The translations under genes and the position numbers were made by a program. Under the pieces are notes generated by a model. That model ran no database searches. It was given only the letters and a program-made list of their open reading frames with translations, and was not told the origin of the DNA. Below are positions 45,181 through 54,026 of a DNA stretch of 64,000 nt, in pieces. Source of the DNA: Herpetosiphon gulosus (GTDB lineage Bacteria; Chloroflexota; Chloroflexia; Chloroflexales; Herpetosiphonaceae); NCBI RefSeq assembly GCF_039545135.1, contig NZ_BAABRU010000018.1:37994-101993 (forward strand), written 5' to 3'. Numbering within the stretch: position 1 is the stretch's first letter; every line of letters begins with the position of its first letter.

Positions 45181-46210
45181 CGTATGACTCCGCTACTCGT
45201 GAAATTCTGGCGGTAATTGCCGAGATACAGCCAAGAATAATAAAGATAAAGACGCTAAATGCGGCCCCAATCCCAAACAAGGAGTTATTATTGATCAGCT
45301 TATAGGCTTGGGTCACCAAGATTTCGGTTTGGCCGAGTGGGCCGCCACCACTGATAAAATAAATCACATGGAACAGATTGAAGGTTTGGATAATCCCCAA
45401 GATGGTTGCAGGAACCATGGCGGGGCGGAGCAATGGCAGCGTAATTGTCCAGAATTTATTCCAGCCAGTTGCGCCATCAATTGAGGCCGCCTCATACAAT
45501 TCTTTGGGGATACTCTGGAGTGCACCGGTAGCCACAATTGTCATAAAGGGCCAGCCCAGCCAAATATTAGCGATTAGCATGGCAAAGTACGAAAGTGGCA
45601 AGCCAAAGGCGACTGGCTCAATCCGCTGGAGCCAATCAATCCCACCGCTGGGGAAGGCTGGGCCAAGAAAGATCTTCAACATCAAATTGATCGCGCCATA
45701 TTGCCCATCGAACATATTGCGCCAAATTGTGGCAATAACCAACTGTGGCAGCACCATGGGCAAGATATAAATTGCGCGATAGATCTTCTTAAACCACAAA
45801 CCCTCAACGTTCAACATTACTGCGATGACGATCCCCAATGAAACGTGAAAAATCACATTCGAGAATGTCCACCAAATGTTGAAGCCTAAGGTTCGCCAGA
45901 ATTTGAAGCTGGCTAAGTCGGCATTTTTGGTAGCCAACTTATCTTGCAAAATTAATTGATAGTTTTCAAAGCCCACATATTTGGGGGGCGTATAGTTTTT
46001 GGCCAGAGGATTGATGTTGGATGGGCCAAAGTCGGTTAGCGACATCCAAAATTGGTAGAGAATCGGATAGAACGTGATGATTGACATCACGATCAGAGCG
46101 GGAAAAAGATAGGTATAGGCGGTTCGTGAGCTTCTGGTGCGTGCCCACCACGAAGGTCGTGGGATGGCGCTATCACTAGCACGCTCGACGCTGCTTTCTG
46201 CCGATGCCAT
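45173..46210 (-). CDS. sugar ABC transporter permease, MalF-like
   Basis: 345 residues. Six or more membrane helices; EAA loop K-E-L-Y-E-A-A-S-I-D-G-A-T-G-W-N-K-F-W near 240. N-terminal cytoplasmic stretch of about 30 residues, then T-A-Y-T-Y-L-F-P-A-L-I. Partner permease of the downstream MalG-like protein. Together with the binding lipoprotein upstream it forms a maltose-type (CUT1) carbohydrate importer. No ATPase gene is in the cluster, so a shared MsmK/MalK-type ATPase from elsewhere is expected. Confidence 0.93.
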   Translation of the reverse strand: MASAESSVERASDSAIPRPSWWARTRSSRTAYTYLFPALIVMSIITFYPILYQFWMSLTDFGPSNINPLAKNYTPPKYVGFENYQLILQDKLATKNADLASFKFWRTLGFNIWWTFSNVIFHVSLGIVIAVMLNVEGLWFKKIYRAIYILPMVLPQLVIATIWRNMFDGQYGAINLMLKIFLGPAFPSGGIDWLQRIEPVAFGLPLSYFAMLIANIWLGWPFMTIVATGALQSIPKELYEAASIDGATGWNKFWTITLPLLRPAMVPATILGIIQTFNLFHVIYFISGGGPLGQTEILVTQAYKLINNNSLFGIGAAFSVFIFIILGCISAITARISRVAESYDG

Positions 46211-46335
46211 GGCGTGGCTCCTTTGCTGACAGGGGCGGGGTCTGTGATGATTTGGTATCGCGTGAGCGAGGAACAGGCCAGACTACGGCATCGTTACAGC
46301 ACTATCTTTAGGTAAGCCCACCATAGCCTTGGCGC

Positions 46336-46366
46336 GACCCGTTCCCTCACAAGGAAGGAACGGGTC
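46336..46366. other. intercistronic hairpin between binding-protein and permease genes
   Basis: GACCCGTTCC (46336-46345) pairs perfectly with GGAACGGGTC (46357-46366), 11-base loop, no T-run in the transcribed (minus) direction. Such hairpins after malE-type genes protect the upstream message from 3' decay and let the binding protein be made in excess. Confidence 0.8.
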
Positions 46367-46377
46367 GGTTGATTGCC

Positions 46378-47682
46378 TTATTTACCGTTAGCGGTATCCA
46401 TTGCAGCACAGGCATCGGTGATCGCCTTAGTTGCATCTTCGCCGCCATCGAGTGCTTTAGTTACGGCATCGCCAACTGGAGTCCAGAAGTTGTTAAGTTC
46501 TTGGTCTTGTGGGCGAGCGTAGCCAGTTGAAGCAGCTTGGCTGAAGCCGAGCACCAACGCGTCGGTTGGCACAACGTTGACATCGGCTGGAACGTGGCCA
46601 GCTTTTTCGGTGTAGATTTTTTGTGATTCGGTGTTGGTCAAGTACATTGCCAAAGCAACTGCACCTTCAATATTTTGGCTGTTGATGTTGACATAGAAGC
46701 CGTCAACGCCAGTCAATGGACCAGCAGGACCCTTAGGCCCAGCAGGCATTGCGGCAACACCAAGTTTGTCTGTCAAAGCAGTTTGGTAATCGGCCAAAAC
46801 CCATGGCCCGTTGATGATCATGTCAGCTTGGCCTTCGCGGAAGAGGGCATCAGCTTGAGCACCGTCGGTTGAGAAGGTTGCGCCAGCAGCTTTGAGATCT
46901 TGTAAATACTTCAAAGCATCGCCGCCACCATCGACCAAGCCACATGACTTGTCGGCGGTGAACAAGCTAGCACCGAAGGCTTGGAAGAAGCCAAAGTTGT
47001 GGTAGGCGCTTTGGTTCAAGACCAATTTCTTGCCATCTTTGACCATTTGCAACAACTCATCGGTAGTTGCTGGTGGGGTTGCTACGGTTGATTTGTTGTA
47101 GTATAAAGCAACAGCTTTGAATGATTCTGGAATCCCGTAGAGCTTGCCATCAACCGACATCCCAGCAACGCCAGCAGGAGCGATGTTGGTCAAGTTGGCT
47201 TTGTAAGCATCGAGGTCGGCCAACAAGTTCTTGCGAGCCAAATCGCCCAAGCTATCGTTGGGAGCCAAGAGCAAGTCTGGGCCACCAGCAGCAGCAACGT
47301 CGTTTTCAAACTTGCTGAATACTTGGTCGAATGGTACTTGCAAGACGCTAATGTTAGCATCTGGGAAAGCAGCCTTGGCTTTTTCAATCAACTCGGTCAA
47401 GGTTGCATCTTCAGCGCCACCGGTGCTGTAAGCGTGCCACAAGGTGATATCGCCAGTTGCTGCCATGCCACCAGTAGTTGGGGCGGTAGTTGCTTCGGGA
47501 GCAGCGGTTGCTTCTGTAGTTGCAGCGGTTGGTTCGGCAGTTGCTTCTGCCACAGTAGTTGGGGCGGCGGTTGGTTCTGCTGCAGTGGTTGGCGCAGCAG
47601 TTGGGGTGCTTTCGCTACCACAAGCTGCCAATAAACCGACCATCATGATACTGACGAGCAGGAAGCTCAAAATACGCTTCAT
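46378..47682 (-). CDS. sugar ABC transporter substrate-binding lipoprotein, MalE-like
   Basis: 434 residues. Signal peptide with lipobox G-L-L-A-A-C, lipidated Cys21. A Thr/Ala/Pro/Glu linker of about 50 residues follows (repeats of T-A-A-P-T-T, A-T-A-E-P-T), then the cluster-D binding domain starting D-I-T-L-W-H-A-Y-S-T-G-G. Typical elements K-F-E-N-D-V, G-P-W-V-L-A-D-Y and A-L-Y-Y-N-K are present. AAGGAG precedes the ATG. First gene of the importer operon; the sugar is unknown, an alpha-glucoside being the likeliest. Confidence 0.94.
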   Translation of the reverse strand: MKRILSFLLVSIMMVGLLAACGSESTPTAAPTTAAEPTAAPTTVAEATAEPTAATTEATAAPEATTAPTTGGMAATGDITLWHAYSTGGAEDATLTELIEKAKAAFPDANISVLQVPFDQVFSKFENDVAAAGGPDLLLAPNDSLGDLARKNLLADLDAYKANLTNIAPAGVAGMSVDGKLYGIPESFKAVALYYNKSTVATPPATTDELLQMVKDGKKLVLNQSAYHNFGFFQAFGASLFTADKSCGLVDGGGDALKYLQDLKAAGATFSTDGAQADALFREGQADMIINGPWVLADYQTALTDKLGVAAMPAGPKGPAGPLTGVDGFYVNINSQNIEGAVALAMYLTNTESQKIYTEKAGHVPADVNVVPTDALVLGFSQAASTGYARPQDQELNNFWTPVGDAVTKALDGGEDATKAITDACAAMDTANGK

Positions 47683-47791
47683 TGCTGTACACTCCTTTGT
47701 ACCATATTGAAAAATCTGTTACCGTGCCGATTAGGGCGAACAGGTGAATATAAGCACGTGACGCTAGGCCACGCTCCATCAAGGACAAGTG

Positions 47792-49036
47792 TTAGCTTGC
47801 CAACGAACCAACCTCGTTGGAGTGCACCCCTAAAGTTGCAGGGCGTTCCAGGGCTGGCGGCGCAAATAAGCGCTCGGTAGCAAGGGCTGCGGCTCCCAAG
47901 GCGGCGACATTGCGGCCTAGTGCGCCGGGCACAATCGAGGTATTATTCACTGCAATCGATAAAGCGCGTCGCGCCACCGTTGCACGAATAGTCTCGATTA
48001 ATAATGGTGAGGTTTCCGGAATAACCCCGCCAATCACAACCCGATCAGGATTGAATATATTAATGATACTGGCAATTGCCACACCAAGATAGTGGGCAGT
48101 TCGCCGCAAAATAGCTTGAATCTCGGGGCTGCTCTCGGCTTTACGCACCAAGGCATGCACATCATCATCAGCACTAATCAGCTTTTGCTCACGGGCTAGC
48201 CGTAAAACTGTGATTTGTGAGGCCAAGGCTTCGAGTGAGCCAGCGTTGATTGGCCCAAATGACTCGTCGTTTTCGACGCTGAGGGTGGTGTGACCAACCT
48301 CGCCAGCGCTGCCGATTGAGCCACGGAACAAATGACTATCAATAATCAAGCCAGCGCCAATCCCGGCGCTACTCATATATAAGTAGACCATGTTTTGTGC
48401 GCCTTGGCCTGCTCCCCAACGATACTCGGCCATTGCGGCTAAGTTGGCATCGTTATCAATTGATACGGGCAAGCGGAAGGTTTGGCTTAACTCTTCGCGA
48501 ATTGGCACATTATCCCAGCCAGGCATGACTGGCGGGGCAATTGTGCGGCCATTACGGAAATCCAATGGGCCAGGCACACCAACCCCAATCGCGCTAATGC
48601 GGCCACGACCAACCGGCGATTCGGTCAGCATCGTGCTAATCAATTGTTTGATCAGCGGCATTCCAACCGTGGGGCCATCGTTAACATTGAAGGAAATTTG
48701 ACGACGTGAACAGATTCGGGCGTTCAAATCGGTAATAACGGCACTAACAGCGTTGCGCGAAACATCAAGCCCAATAATATAATTAGCTTGATAATTGAAT
48801 TCGAGGATAATTGGCCGTCGGCCACCTTTTGAGGTACCAATACCCGTTTCCGTAACAAGGCTTGCGTCAATCAGATCGTTAATGATGCTTGAAACGGTCG
48901 AACGACTTAACTTGGTGTGCTTGGCGATATCTGCCCGCGAAATCCGTCCTTCACGCCGAATTAACTGGAGTACCAGGGCGCGGTTGAGTTCTCGCATCAA
49001 ACTCAGATCAGCTGTCAATGCCGAAGGACGATTCAT
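47792..49036 (-). CDS. ROK-family transcriptional regulator lacking the zinc motif
   Basis: 414 residues from ATG 49036 (AGGAG seven bases upstream). N-terminal winged helix (about 12-80): R-E-L-N-R-A-L-V-L-Q-L-I-R-R-E-G-R-I-S-R, L-S-R-S-T-V-S-S-I-I. Then the ROK sugar-kinase-like domain: G-L-D-V-S-R-N, G-V-G-V-P-G-P-L-D, D-N-D-A-N-L-A-A. The usual zinc site G-H-x9-C-x-C-G-x-x-G-C-L-E is reduced to G-H-T-T-L-S-V-E...G-S-L-E, with no Cys at the ligand positions. It is upstream of and co-oriented with the sugar importer, which it probably represses until the sugar arrives. Confidence 0.92.
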   Translation of the reverse strand: MNRPSALTADLSLMRELNRALVLQLIRREGRISRADIAKHTKLSRSTVSSIINDLIDASLVTETGIGTSKGGRRPIILEFNYQANYIIGLDVSRNAVSAVITDLNARICSRRQISFNVNDGPTVGMPLIKQLISTMLTESPVGRGRISAIGVGVPGPLDFRNGRTIAPPVMPGWDNVPIREELSQTFRLPVSIDNDANLAAMAEYRWGAGQGAQNMVYLYMSSAGIGAGLIIDSHLFRGSIGSAGEVGHTTLSVENDESFGPINAGSLEALASQITVLRLAREQKLISADDDVHALVRKAESSPEIQAILRRTAHYLGVAIASIINIFNPDRVVIGGVIPETSPLLIETIRATVARRALSIAVNNTSIVPGALGRNVAALGAAALATERLFAPPALERPATLGVHSNEVGSLAS

Positions 49037-49179
49037 TTGCAAGCTCCTACTTGGTAAGTGGCTCCGATTTTAGCAACTATTTGGTACTTTGTCAAGACAA
49101 CAAACAAACATGACTGTTTTATGATAGAATGCGATTTAGGCCATTCTAAAGCTTTAAATCGTAATTGAGGCTTGTCGCT

Positions 49180-50541
49180 ATGGATGATCGATTATCAATC
49201 AGGCTGGAGCAATCGCTCGATTTTTGTATTAAATGTAATATTTGTACGACCGCATGTCCGGTAGCAGCGGTCACCGATCAGTTTCCTGGCCCAAAATATG
49301 TTGGTCCGCAAGCTGGGCGTTTTCGCCATGACCAAGCTGAGCATTCGCCCGATCATTCGGTGGATTATTGCTCGGGCTGTCGGGTGTGCAACGAGGTTTG
49401 CCCAACTGGCGTGCCGATCGCTGAACTCAATGCCCGTGCCCGGGCGCAGATGGTGCGCGAACATGGCTTGCCCTTGCGCAATCGCATGCTTGGGCGCTCG
49501 GAGTTGTTGGGCATGCTGGGCACGCCCTTCGCCCCGCTGGCCAATTGGACAATGAGCAATCGGCCAATTCGTTGGTTGATTGAAAAATTATTTAAGATTG
49601 ATCGGCGTGCGCCGCTACCCCAGTGGGCTGGCTATACCTTGCGCGGCTGGGCACGCAAACATCTGCCCCGCGCTGCCACGCCTTTGCGCTGGACGTATGG
49701 CCTGCGTTCGTGGCTCAGCCGCACCGCGCTTGTGCCACTTGAGCAACGTCGTTTGGTGCAAACTCAAACGCAAAAACCAGCAACTTCGACAATTTCGCGC
49801 AAAGTCGTTTATTTTCATGGTTGCTCAACCAATTATTATGAGCCGCACGTTGGCAAGGCTGCCCTAGAAGTGCTGACCCGCAATGGTTGCGAGGTGGTGT
49901 TGGCTAATCAAGGTTGTTGTGGGTTGCCGATGCTTTCCAATGGTGAATTTAATGCAGCCCGCCGTTATCATACCGCCAATGTACATGCCTTATTGCCATG
50001 GATTCGCCAAGGCTATGTGGTGGTAGGCACTTCGACCAGTTGTACCTTAACCCTCAAAGATGAAGCCCCCGAATTGTTGGGCTGGCATGATCCCGAGGTT
50101 CAATTGGTGGCCGAACAAACCTACGATATTTTTGAATATTTGCGTTTGCTTGACGAGGCAGGCAAATTTGATCGCAACCTGGGCGCAATCGAAGAAACCT
50201 TGCCCTATCATCCGCCCTGTCAATTAAAAGCCCATCGCATCGGATTGCCAGCCCGCGATATTTTGGCGCATATTCCAGGCTTGCAGATTGAGCGAAGCCA
50301 AGCAGCCTGTTGTGGGATTGCTGGCACCTATGGCCTAAAAACCGAAAAATACCCAATCGCGATGGATGTGGGTAAACCATTATTTGAGTGGGCCAACCAA
50401 CATCCTGCTGATACGGTGCTGTGTGATAGCGAAACCTGTCGCTGGCAAATTAGCCACGGGACGGGCTTGGCAACCCGTCATCCCGTGGAGCTTTTAGCCG
50501 AGGCCTATCGACGGTTTGATCAGCAGCGCCAACTTAGCTGA
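49180..50541 (+). CDS. GlpC-like Fe-S protein (anaerobic glycerol-3-phosphate dehydrogenase subunit C type)
   Basis: 453 residues from ATG 49180 (GAGG upstream; an in-frame TTG lies at 49165). Two 4Fe-4S motifs: C16-x2-C19-x2-C22-x3-C26-P and C64-x2-C67-x2-C70-x3-C74-P. Two C-terminal CCG domains follow, with G-C-C-G-L-P-M and A-C-C-G-I-A-G-T-Y-G, as in GlpC and HdrB. In GlpABC it passes electrons from the flavin dehydrogenase to quinone. glpA and glpB are not here, so it may serve another dehydrogenase. It overlaps the convergent TPR gene by eight bases. Confidence 0.9.
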   Translation: MDDRLSIRLEQSLDFCIKCNICTTACPVAAVTDQFPGPKYVGPQAGRFRHDQAEHSPDHSVDYCSGCRVCNEVCPTGVPIAELNARARAQMVREHGLPLRNRMLGRSELLGMLGTPFAPLANWTMSNRPIRWLIEKLFKIDRRAPLPQWAGYTLRGWARKHLPRAATPLRWTYGLRSWLSRTALVPLEQRRLVQTQTQKPATSTISRKVVYFHGCSTNYYEPHVGKAALEVLTRNGCEVVLANQGCCGLPMLSNGEFNAARRYHTANVHALLPWIRQGYVVVGTSTSCTLTLKDEAPELLGWHDPEVQLVAEQTYDIFEYLRLLDEAGKFDRNLGAIEETLPYHPPCQLKAHRIGLPARDILAHIPGLQIERSQAACCGIAGTYGLKTEKYPIAMDVGKPLFEWANQHPADTVLCDSETCRWQISHGTGLATRHPVELLAEAYRRFDQQRQLS

Positions 50542-51412
50542 CGCTGGTTTCAACTTTGGCTCGCCATGCCGCATGAACATAGCCACCTTCGCGGTCGGAG
50601 TATTCGATTCGTTCAAAGCTTGAGCGGGCGGCATCAACCTGACCAAAGCTACGTTGCAATTGGCCAATTCGATAGAGCAATTCAGCTTGTTGGGGAATTG
50701 GGCAGCCATTCAATAAAAGTTCAGCTTGATCTAAGGCCAATTGGACTTGGCGCTCGTCGTTAGCCAAAAAGGCCAATTCAGCGCGGGCAACATACAGGCT
50801 GGCTTTGGCAGCAACATGAGGCGCTAAGGCCAAGCCTGCTTCGATCCATTGCTTGGTCGTTTGGCTGGCTTCATCGAAATGCAAACTCAACAAGGCATTG
50901 TGGCTATAGCTCAAAGCCAATTGCTCATCCAACACCAAGGCCATGCTGGCATAATGGCGAGCTTCGTTCCAATCGCCGTGAGCAGCCAAAGCGCGGCTCA
51001 TTTCTAAGTAAATTGGGGCGTGAAATGGATAGAGTTGGTCGGCCCGTTCGATCGCTTTGATCGCAGCTTCGGTTTCACCTTGAGCTAATTGAATCGAACC
51101 CATTGCCAACCAAGCATCAGCCGAATCGGGGTAAATCCGCAGCGACCATAAAACGAGGCGTTCAGCTTGGGCATACGAACCGCGTGCCCAAGCGCGTCCA
51201 GCGTACCAAACTAAGGCAATCCGAGCAACAAATAAGCCAATCAACAACTCGCCGAGCAAAGCCACGCCAACTGCTTGATTGGTTAAAAAGTACAAGCCAC
51301 AGAGCGCTGGAAACACCACAAGTTCTGGCATTAGCATCACCGCTCGACCAACCCGTATTCCAGTGGTTAGCTGTCGTCGTTCCTGCCGTTGCGCCGTCAT
51401 GATTGTTGCCAT
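50534..51412 (-). CDS. membrane-anchored TPR protein
   Basis: 292 residues. Two hydrophobic segments near the N-terminus (about 27-45 and 47-72, A-V-G-V-A-L-L-G-E-L-L-I-G-L), then a run of tetratricopeptide repeats from about 78: A-Q-A-E-R-L-V-L-W-S-L-R-I-Y-P-D-S-A-D-A-W, A-A-I-K-A-I-E-R-A-D-Q-L-Y-P, and so on to 280. The TPRs presumably face the cytoplasm and bind proteins. Partner unknown. AGGGG precedes the ATG. Confidence 0.8.
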   Translation of the reverse strand: MATIMTAQRQERRQLTTGIRVGRAVMLMPELVVFPALCGLYFLTNQAVGVALLGELLIGLFVARIALVWYAGRAWARGSYAQAERLVLWSLRIYPDSADAWLAMGSIQLAQGETEAAIKAIERADQLYPFHAPIYLEMSRALAAHGDWNEARHYASMALVLDEQLALSYSHNALLSLHFDEASQTTKQWIEAGLALAPHVAAKASLYVARAELAFLANDERQVQLALDQAELLLNGCPIPQQAELLYRIGQLQRSFGQVDAARSSFERIEYSDREGGYVHAAWRAKVETSVS

Positions 51413-51500
51413 AGCTCAACCCCTTGTTATATATACTCGTATCAGGGTTAAGTATCGCCCAAGGTTGTGACAACGAGTGTCACAACCTTGAAAATTTGTG

Positions 51501-52196
51501 CTATTTTGCTAAACTCCAAGCCACTGCTGCCTGACCATGCAACAAGGTGGTATCGAACAGTGGCACATCGCAATCAGCTTGGTTAATCAACAAGCCAATT
51601 TCGGTGCAGCCCAAAATAATGCCCTGTGCTCCGCCTGCCACCAGATCGTTAATCACCGCCAAATAATAGGCTTTGGAGCTAGCTTCGATTTTGCCAAGGC
51701 ACAATTCATCGAAAATGATCCGATGAATTTCGTCACGCTGTTCTGGCTCAGGGGTGACGACTGCCAAGCCGTAGCGTTGGCGCAAACGCCCAGCATAAAA
51801 ATCGTGCTCCATGGTGAAGCGTGTGCCAAGCAAACCAATTGTGGTTAATTGTTGCTGCTGAATCGCTGCCGCCGTTGGATCGACGATATGAATGAATGGC
51901 ACTTCGACCGCTTGCTCAATTGCGGTTGCCACTAAATGCATGGTGTTAGTGCAAAGCACAATACATTCAGCACCAGCCGCCACCAAATTGCGGGCAGTTT
52001 GGGCCAAAATTTCCCCAGCAGTTTCCCATTGATCAGCCTTTTGCAACGCAGCAATTTCGGCAAAATCGACCGAGTAGAGCACACATTTGGCTGAATGCAA
52101 ACCGCCAAAACGCTGTTTTACCGCTTGGTTGAGCACCTGATAATAACTGACGCTCGATTCCCAACTCATCCCGCCAATGAGGCCAATCGTTTTCAT
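51501..52196 (-). CDS. aspartate/glutamate racemase family protein
   Basis: 231 residues from ATG 52196 (AGGAG seven bases upstream). Opening I-G-L-I-G-G-M-S-W-E-S-S is that of bacterial aspartate racemases. The two cofactor-free catalytic cysteines are present: C82 in L-C-T-N-T-M-H and C197 in G-C-T-E-I-G-L. D-aspartate for cell wall or signalling is the likely product, but broad-specificity YgeA-type racemases look alike. Confidence 0.92.
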   Translation of the reverse strand: MKTIGLIGGMSWESSVSYYQVLNQAVKQRFGGLHSAKCVLYSVDFAEIAALQKADQWETAGEILAQTARNLVAAGAECIVLCTNTMHLVATAIEQAVEVPFIHIVDPTAAAIQQQQLTTIGLLGTRFTMEHDFYAGRLRQRYGLAVVTPEPEQRDEIHRIIFDELCLGKIEASSKAYYLAVINDLVAGGAQGIILGCTEIGLLINQADCDVPLFDTTLLHGQAAVAWSLAK

Positions 52197-52371
52197 GCAA
52201 AGCTCCTTGGTACAGCAAACATCAAAATGGAGCAATGGTTGGTTGGCCATATGCTACGCCGCCTATAATACGCGCTTTTGCTTACGACAATTCTGCGACA
52301 GCGCTGCGATTGGCTTGTGACAAGTGGAAAGTATGCTCAGCTTGTTCGTTTTTGAGCATAGGAGCATTACC

Positions 52372-53220
52372 TTGAACCAGTCTCAAGCTGCATCATCAAA
52401 CAACCTGGGTGCGAAAATCGCCATATTTTTGCTGCTAACCACAGTTTTAACCAGCATTTGTTATTATTTTTTGGTTGGCTCAAATCCCCAAGAGGCGTTT
52501 GGATTAGGTTTGATCTTCAGTCCAGCGCTAGCCGCAATCATCACCCAATTAGTTTTCGAGCGGCGCTTAGCAGGTTTAGGCTGGAAAATCTCAGCACCCA
52601 AGGATTTATTGATCAGCTATAGTTTACCTTTGGGCTATGGTCTAGTGGTGTATAGCGTAGTTTGGCTGAGTGGCATCGGTGATTTTTCATTACAAGCCTT
52701 GGCAAGCCAGGTTGGCCTCGCCACACCATTGGCCATTAGTGGATTTTGGGTCTATCTTGGCGAGGTCGCAACAGTTGGCATCGTTCGATCGGCAGTATTG
52801 GCATTTGGCGAAGAATTGGGCTGGCGTGGATTTTTAGTGCCCGAGTTGAGCAAACGCTATTCGTTGGTAGCAACTGCTGCAATCAGCGGGGTTATTTGGG
52901 CGATCTGGCATTATCCTGCAATTTTGCTCGTTGAGTATAACAATGCTGGTGCACCATTGTGGTTTGGCTTGTGCTGTTTCACAATTTTAGTGATTGGCCT
53001 GAGCTTTGTCATGGCGTGGTTGCGCCTAAAATCAGCCAGTGTTTGGCCAGCAGTGCTGTTACATGCTAGCCATAATATCTTCATTCAAACTGTTTTTAAT
53101 CCGCTGACCAGCAAAAATGCCATCACGCCCTATGTGATTGATGAATTTGGAGTTGGTTTGGCACTCGTCGTGGGATTATTAGCGTGGTTGGTTTGGCGGC
53201 GAACAAAATATCAACAATAA
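52372..53220 (+). CDS. CPBP-family intramembrane metalloprotease
   Basis: 282 residues from TTG 52372, chosen for GGAG seven bases upstream; the frame extends to GTG 52324 and ATG 52333. About seven hydrophobic segments. Catalytic motifs of the CAAX-protease/bacteriocin-processing family: E147-E148-x-G-W-R152-G-F, H180 in W-H-Y-P, and H231-x-x-x-N235. Relatives process prenylated proteins, regulate sigma factors or give bacteriocin immunity. Role here unknown. Confidence 0.9.
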   Translation: MNQSQAASSNNLGAKIAIFLLLTTVLTSICYYFLVGSNPQEAFGLGLIFSPALAAIITQLVFERRLAGLGWKISAPKDLLISYSLPLGYGLVVYSVVWLSGIGDFSLQALASQVGLATPLAISGFWVYLGEVATVGIVRSAVLAFGEELGWRGFLVPELSKRYSLVATAAISGVIWAIWHYPAILLVEYNNAGAPLWFGLCCFTILVIGLSFVMAWLRLKSASVWPAVLLHASHNIFIQTVFNPLTSKNAITPYVIDEFGVGLALVVGLLAWLVWRRTKYQQ

Positions 53221-53236
53221 CCCTTGGATATCCTAC

Positions 53237-53269
53237 AAAAAAGGCTCCTGCTCAACTGAACAGGAGCCT
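53237..53269. terminator. bidirectional Rho-independent terminator
   Basis: AGGCTCCTG (53242-53250) pairs with CAGGAGCCT (53261-53269), ten-base loop. On the minus strand it is followed by T's (A's 53237-53241). It serves the CPBP gene (+) and, more strongly, the gene at 53278-53688 (-). Confidence 0.9.
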
Positions 53270-53277
53270 CTGTTTAG

Positions 53278-53688
53278 TTACAAAACAGGTGAGATGAAGG
53301 TGGGTAGGGCAGTTACAGGGTTAACCATCCCACGAAATTGCTTGCCATAGAACGAGGCAATCACCTTGATATGGCCAAGAATGCGCGTGTTGAAATTGTG
53401 AAATTCTTCGATTGGCACTAAAAGTTCACGATGACGGCGACGAATGCCGACCGATTTAACCGTAAATTGGCGGGCATATTGTTCGCTAATTTCAAATTCA
53501 GCCACAAACCCAGCGTAACCAGCCTGGGCATCCTTGGTTTTGACTGATTCAGCAACATGGCTGGCATACTCAAGGTTGAGGATGGGATAAGCAATTGGTG
53601 GCTCGGCCAATTGTGCTGGGAATGAACGATAGCCCGCTTGCGCAATTAATGTTAGTTCTTCTAACCCAACAGGTCGATATAGGATCAT
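53278..53688 (-). CDS. 'ADP-ribosylation/crystallin J1'-annotated small protein family member
   Basis: 136 residues. The pattern Y-R-P-V-G-x-x-E-L near the N-terminus, F-P-x-x-x-x-x-x-P-I-x-Y-P-x-L-N-x-E-Y-A in the middle and R-E-L-x-V-P-x-E-x-x-x-x-F-N near the C-terminus is what I remember from short proteins annotated as ADP-ribosylation/crystallin J1. The name rests on weak transitive annotation, and no catalytic site is demonstrated here. AGGA precedes the ATG. The next gene upstream in the same direction encodes a macrodomain, which reads or removes ADP-ribose. That context is suggestive. Confidence 0.6.
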   Translation of the reverse strand: MILYRPVGLEELTLIAQAGYRSFPAQLAEPPIAYPILNLEYASHVAESVKTKDAQAGYAGFVAEFEISEQYARQFTVKSVGIRRRHRELLVPIEEFHNFNTRILGHIKVIASFYGKQFRGMVNPVTALPTFISPVL

Positions 53689-54026
53689 CTGCTTGTCCTT
53701 TCCCTTGTGCCACCAAGGTGTGATTGTAAGAAGCTATAACGTATCGTCTAAAGGTCACATCACACTCAAATTATTCCACATCTATTTAGATACAAATCAG
53801 ATTTTAATTTTGCATGAAATTTGGTGATTAATCAAGGGATTTTTGGCCTAATTTGGCTTAATCCACTATCAACTGCATGTCAGGAATCCAAAGCATGAAC
53901 CATACCACAATTGAATCACCCGCCGACAACTGACTCAATGGGATAGTTGGCATGTGCTTGGTCTTGATAGTGGATCAAGCCTTATATAGCTATATACATC
54001 TAGGTTGAATAAATTGGATGCATGGG
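53689..54026. other. 338-bp gene-free interval with a 115-bp inverted-repeat-bounded segment
   Basis: No gene. ATCCACTATCAA (53861-53872) has its exact reverse complement TTGATAGTGGAT at 53964-53975, enclosing about 91 bp. The right arm is itself inside a smaller palindrome, CTTGAT-AGTGG-ATCAAG. AT-rich sequence on the left should hold the promoter of the 53278-53688 gene. Confidence 0.7.

Noticed and set aside
46378..49036. Complete sugar importer including its ATPase
   Set aside because: No Walker-motif gene is present between 43.9 and 49.2 kb; only two permeases, a binding protein and a regulator are there.
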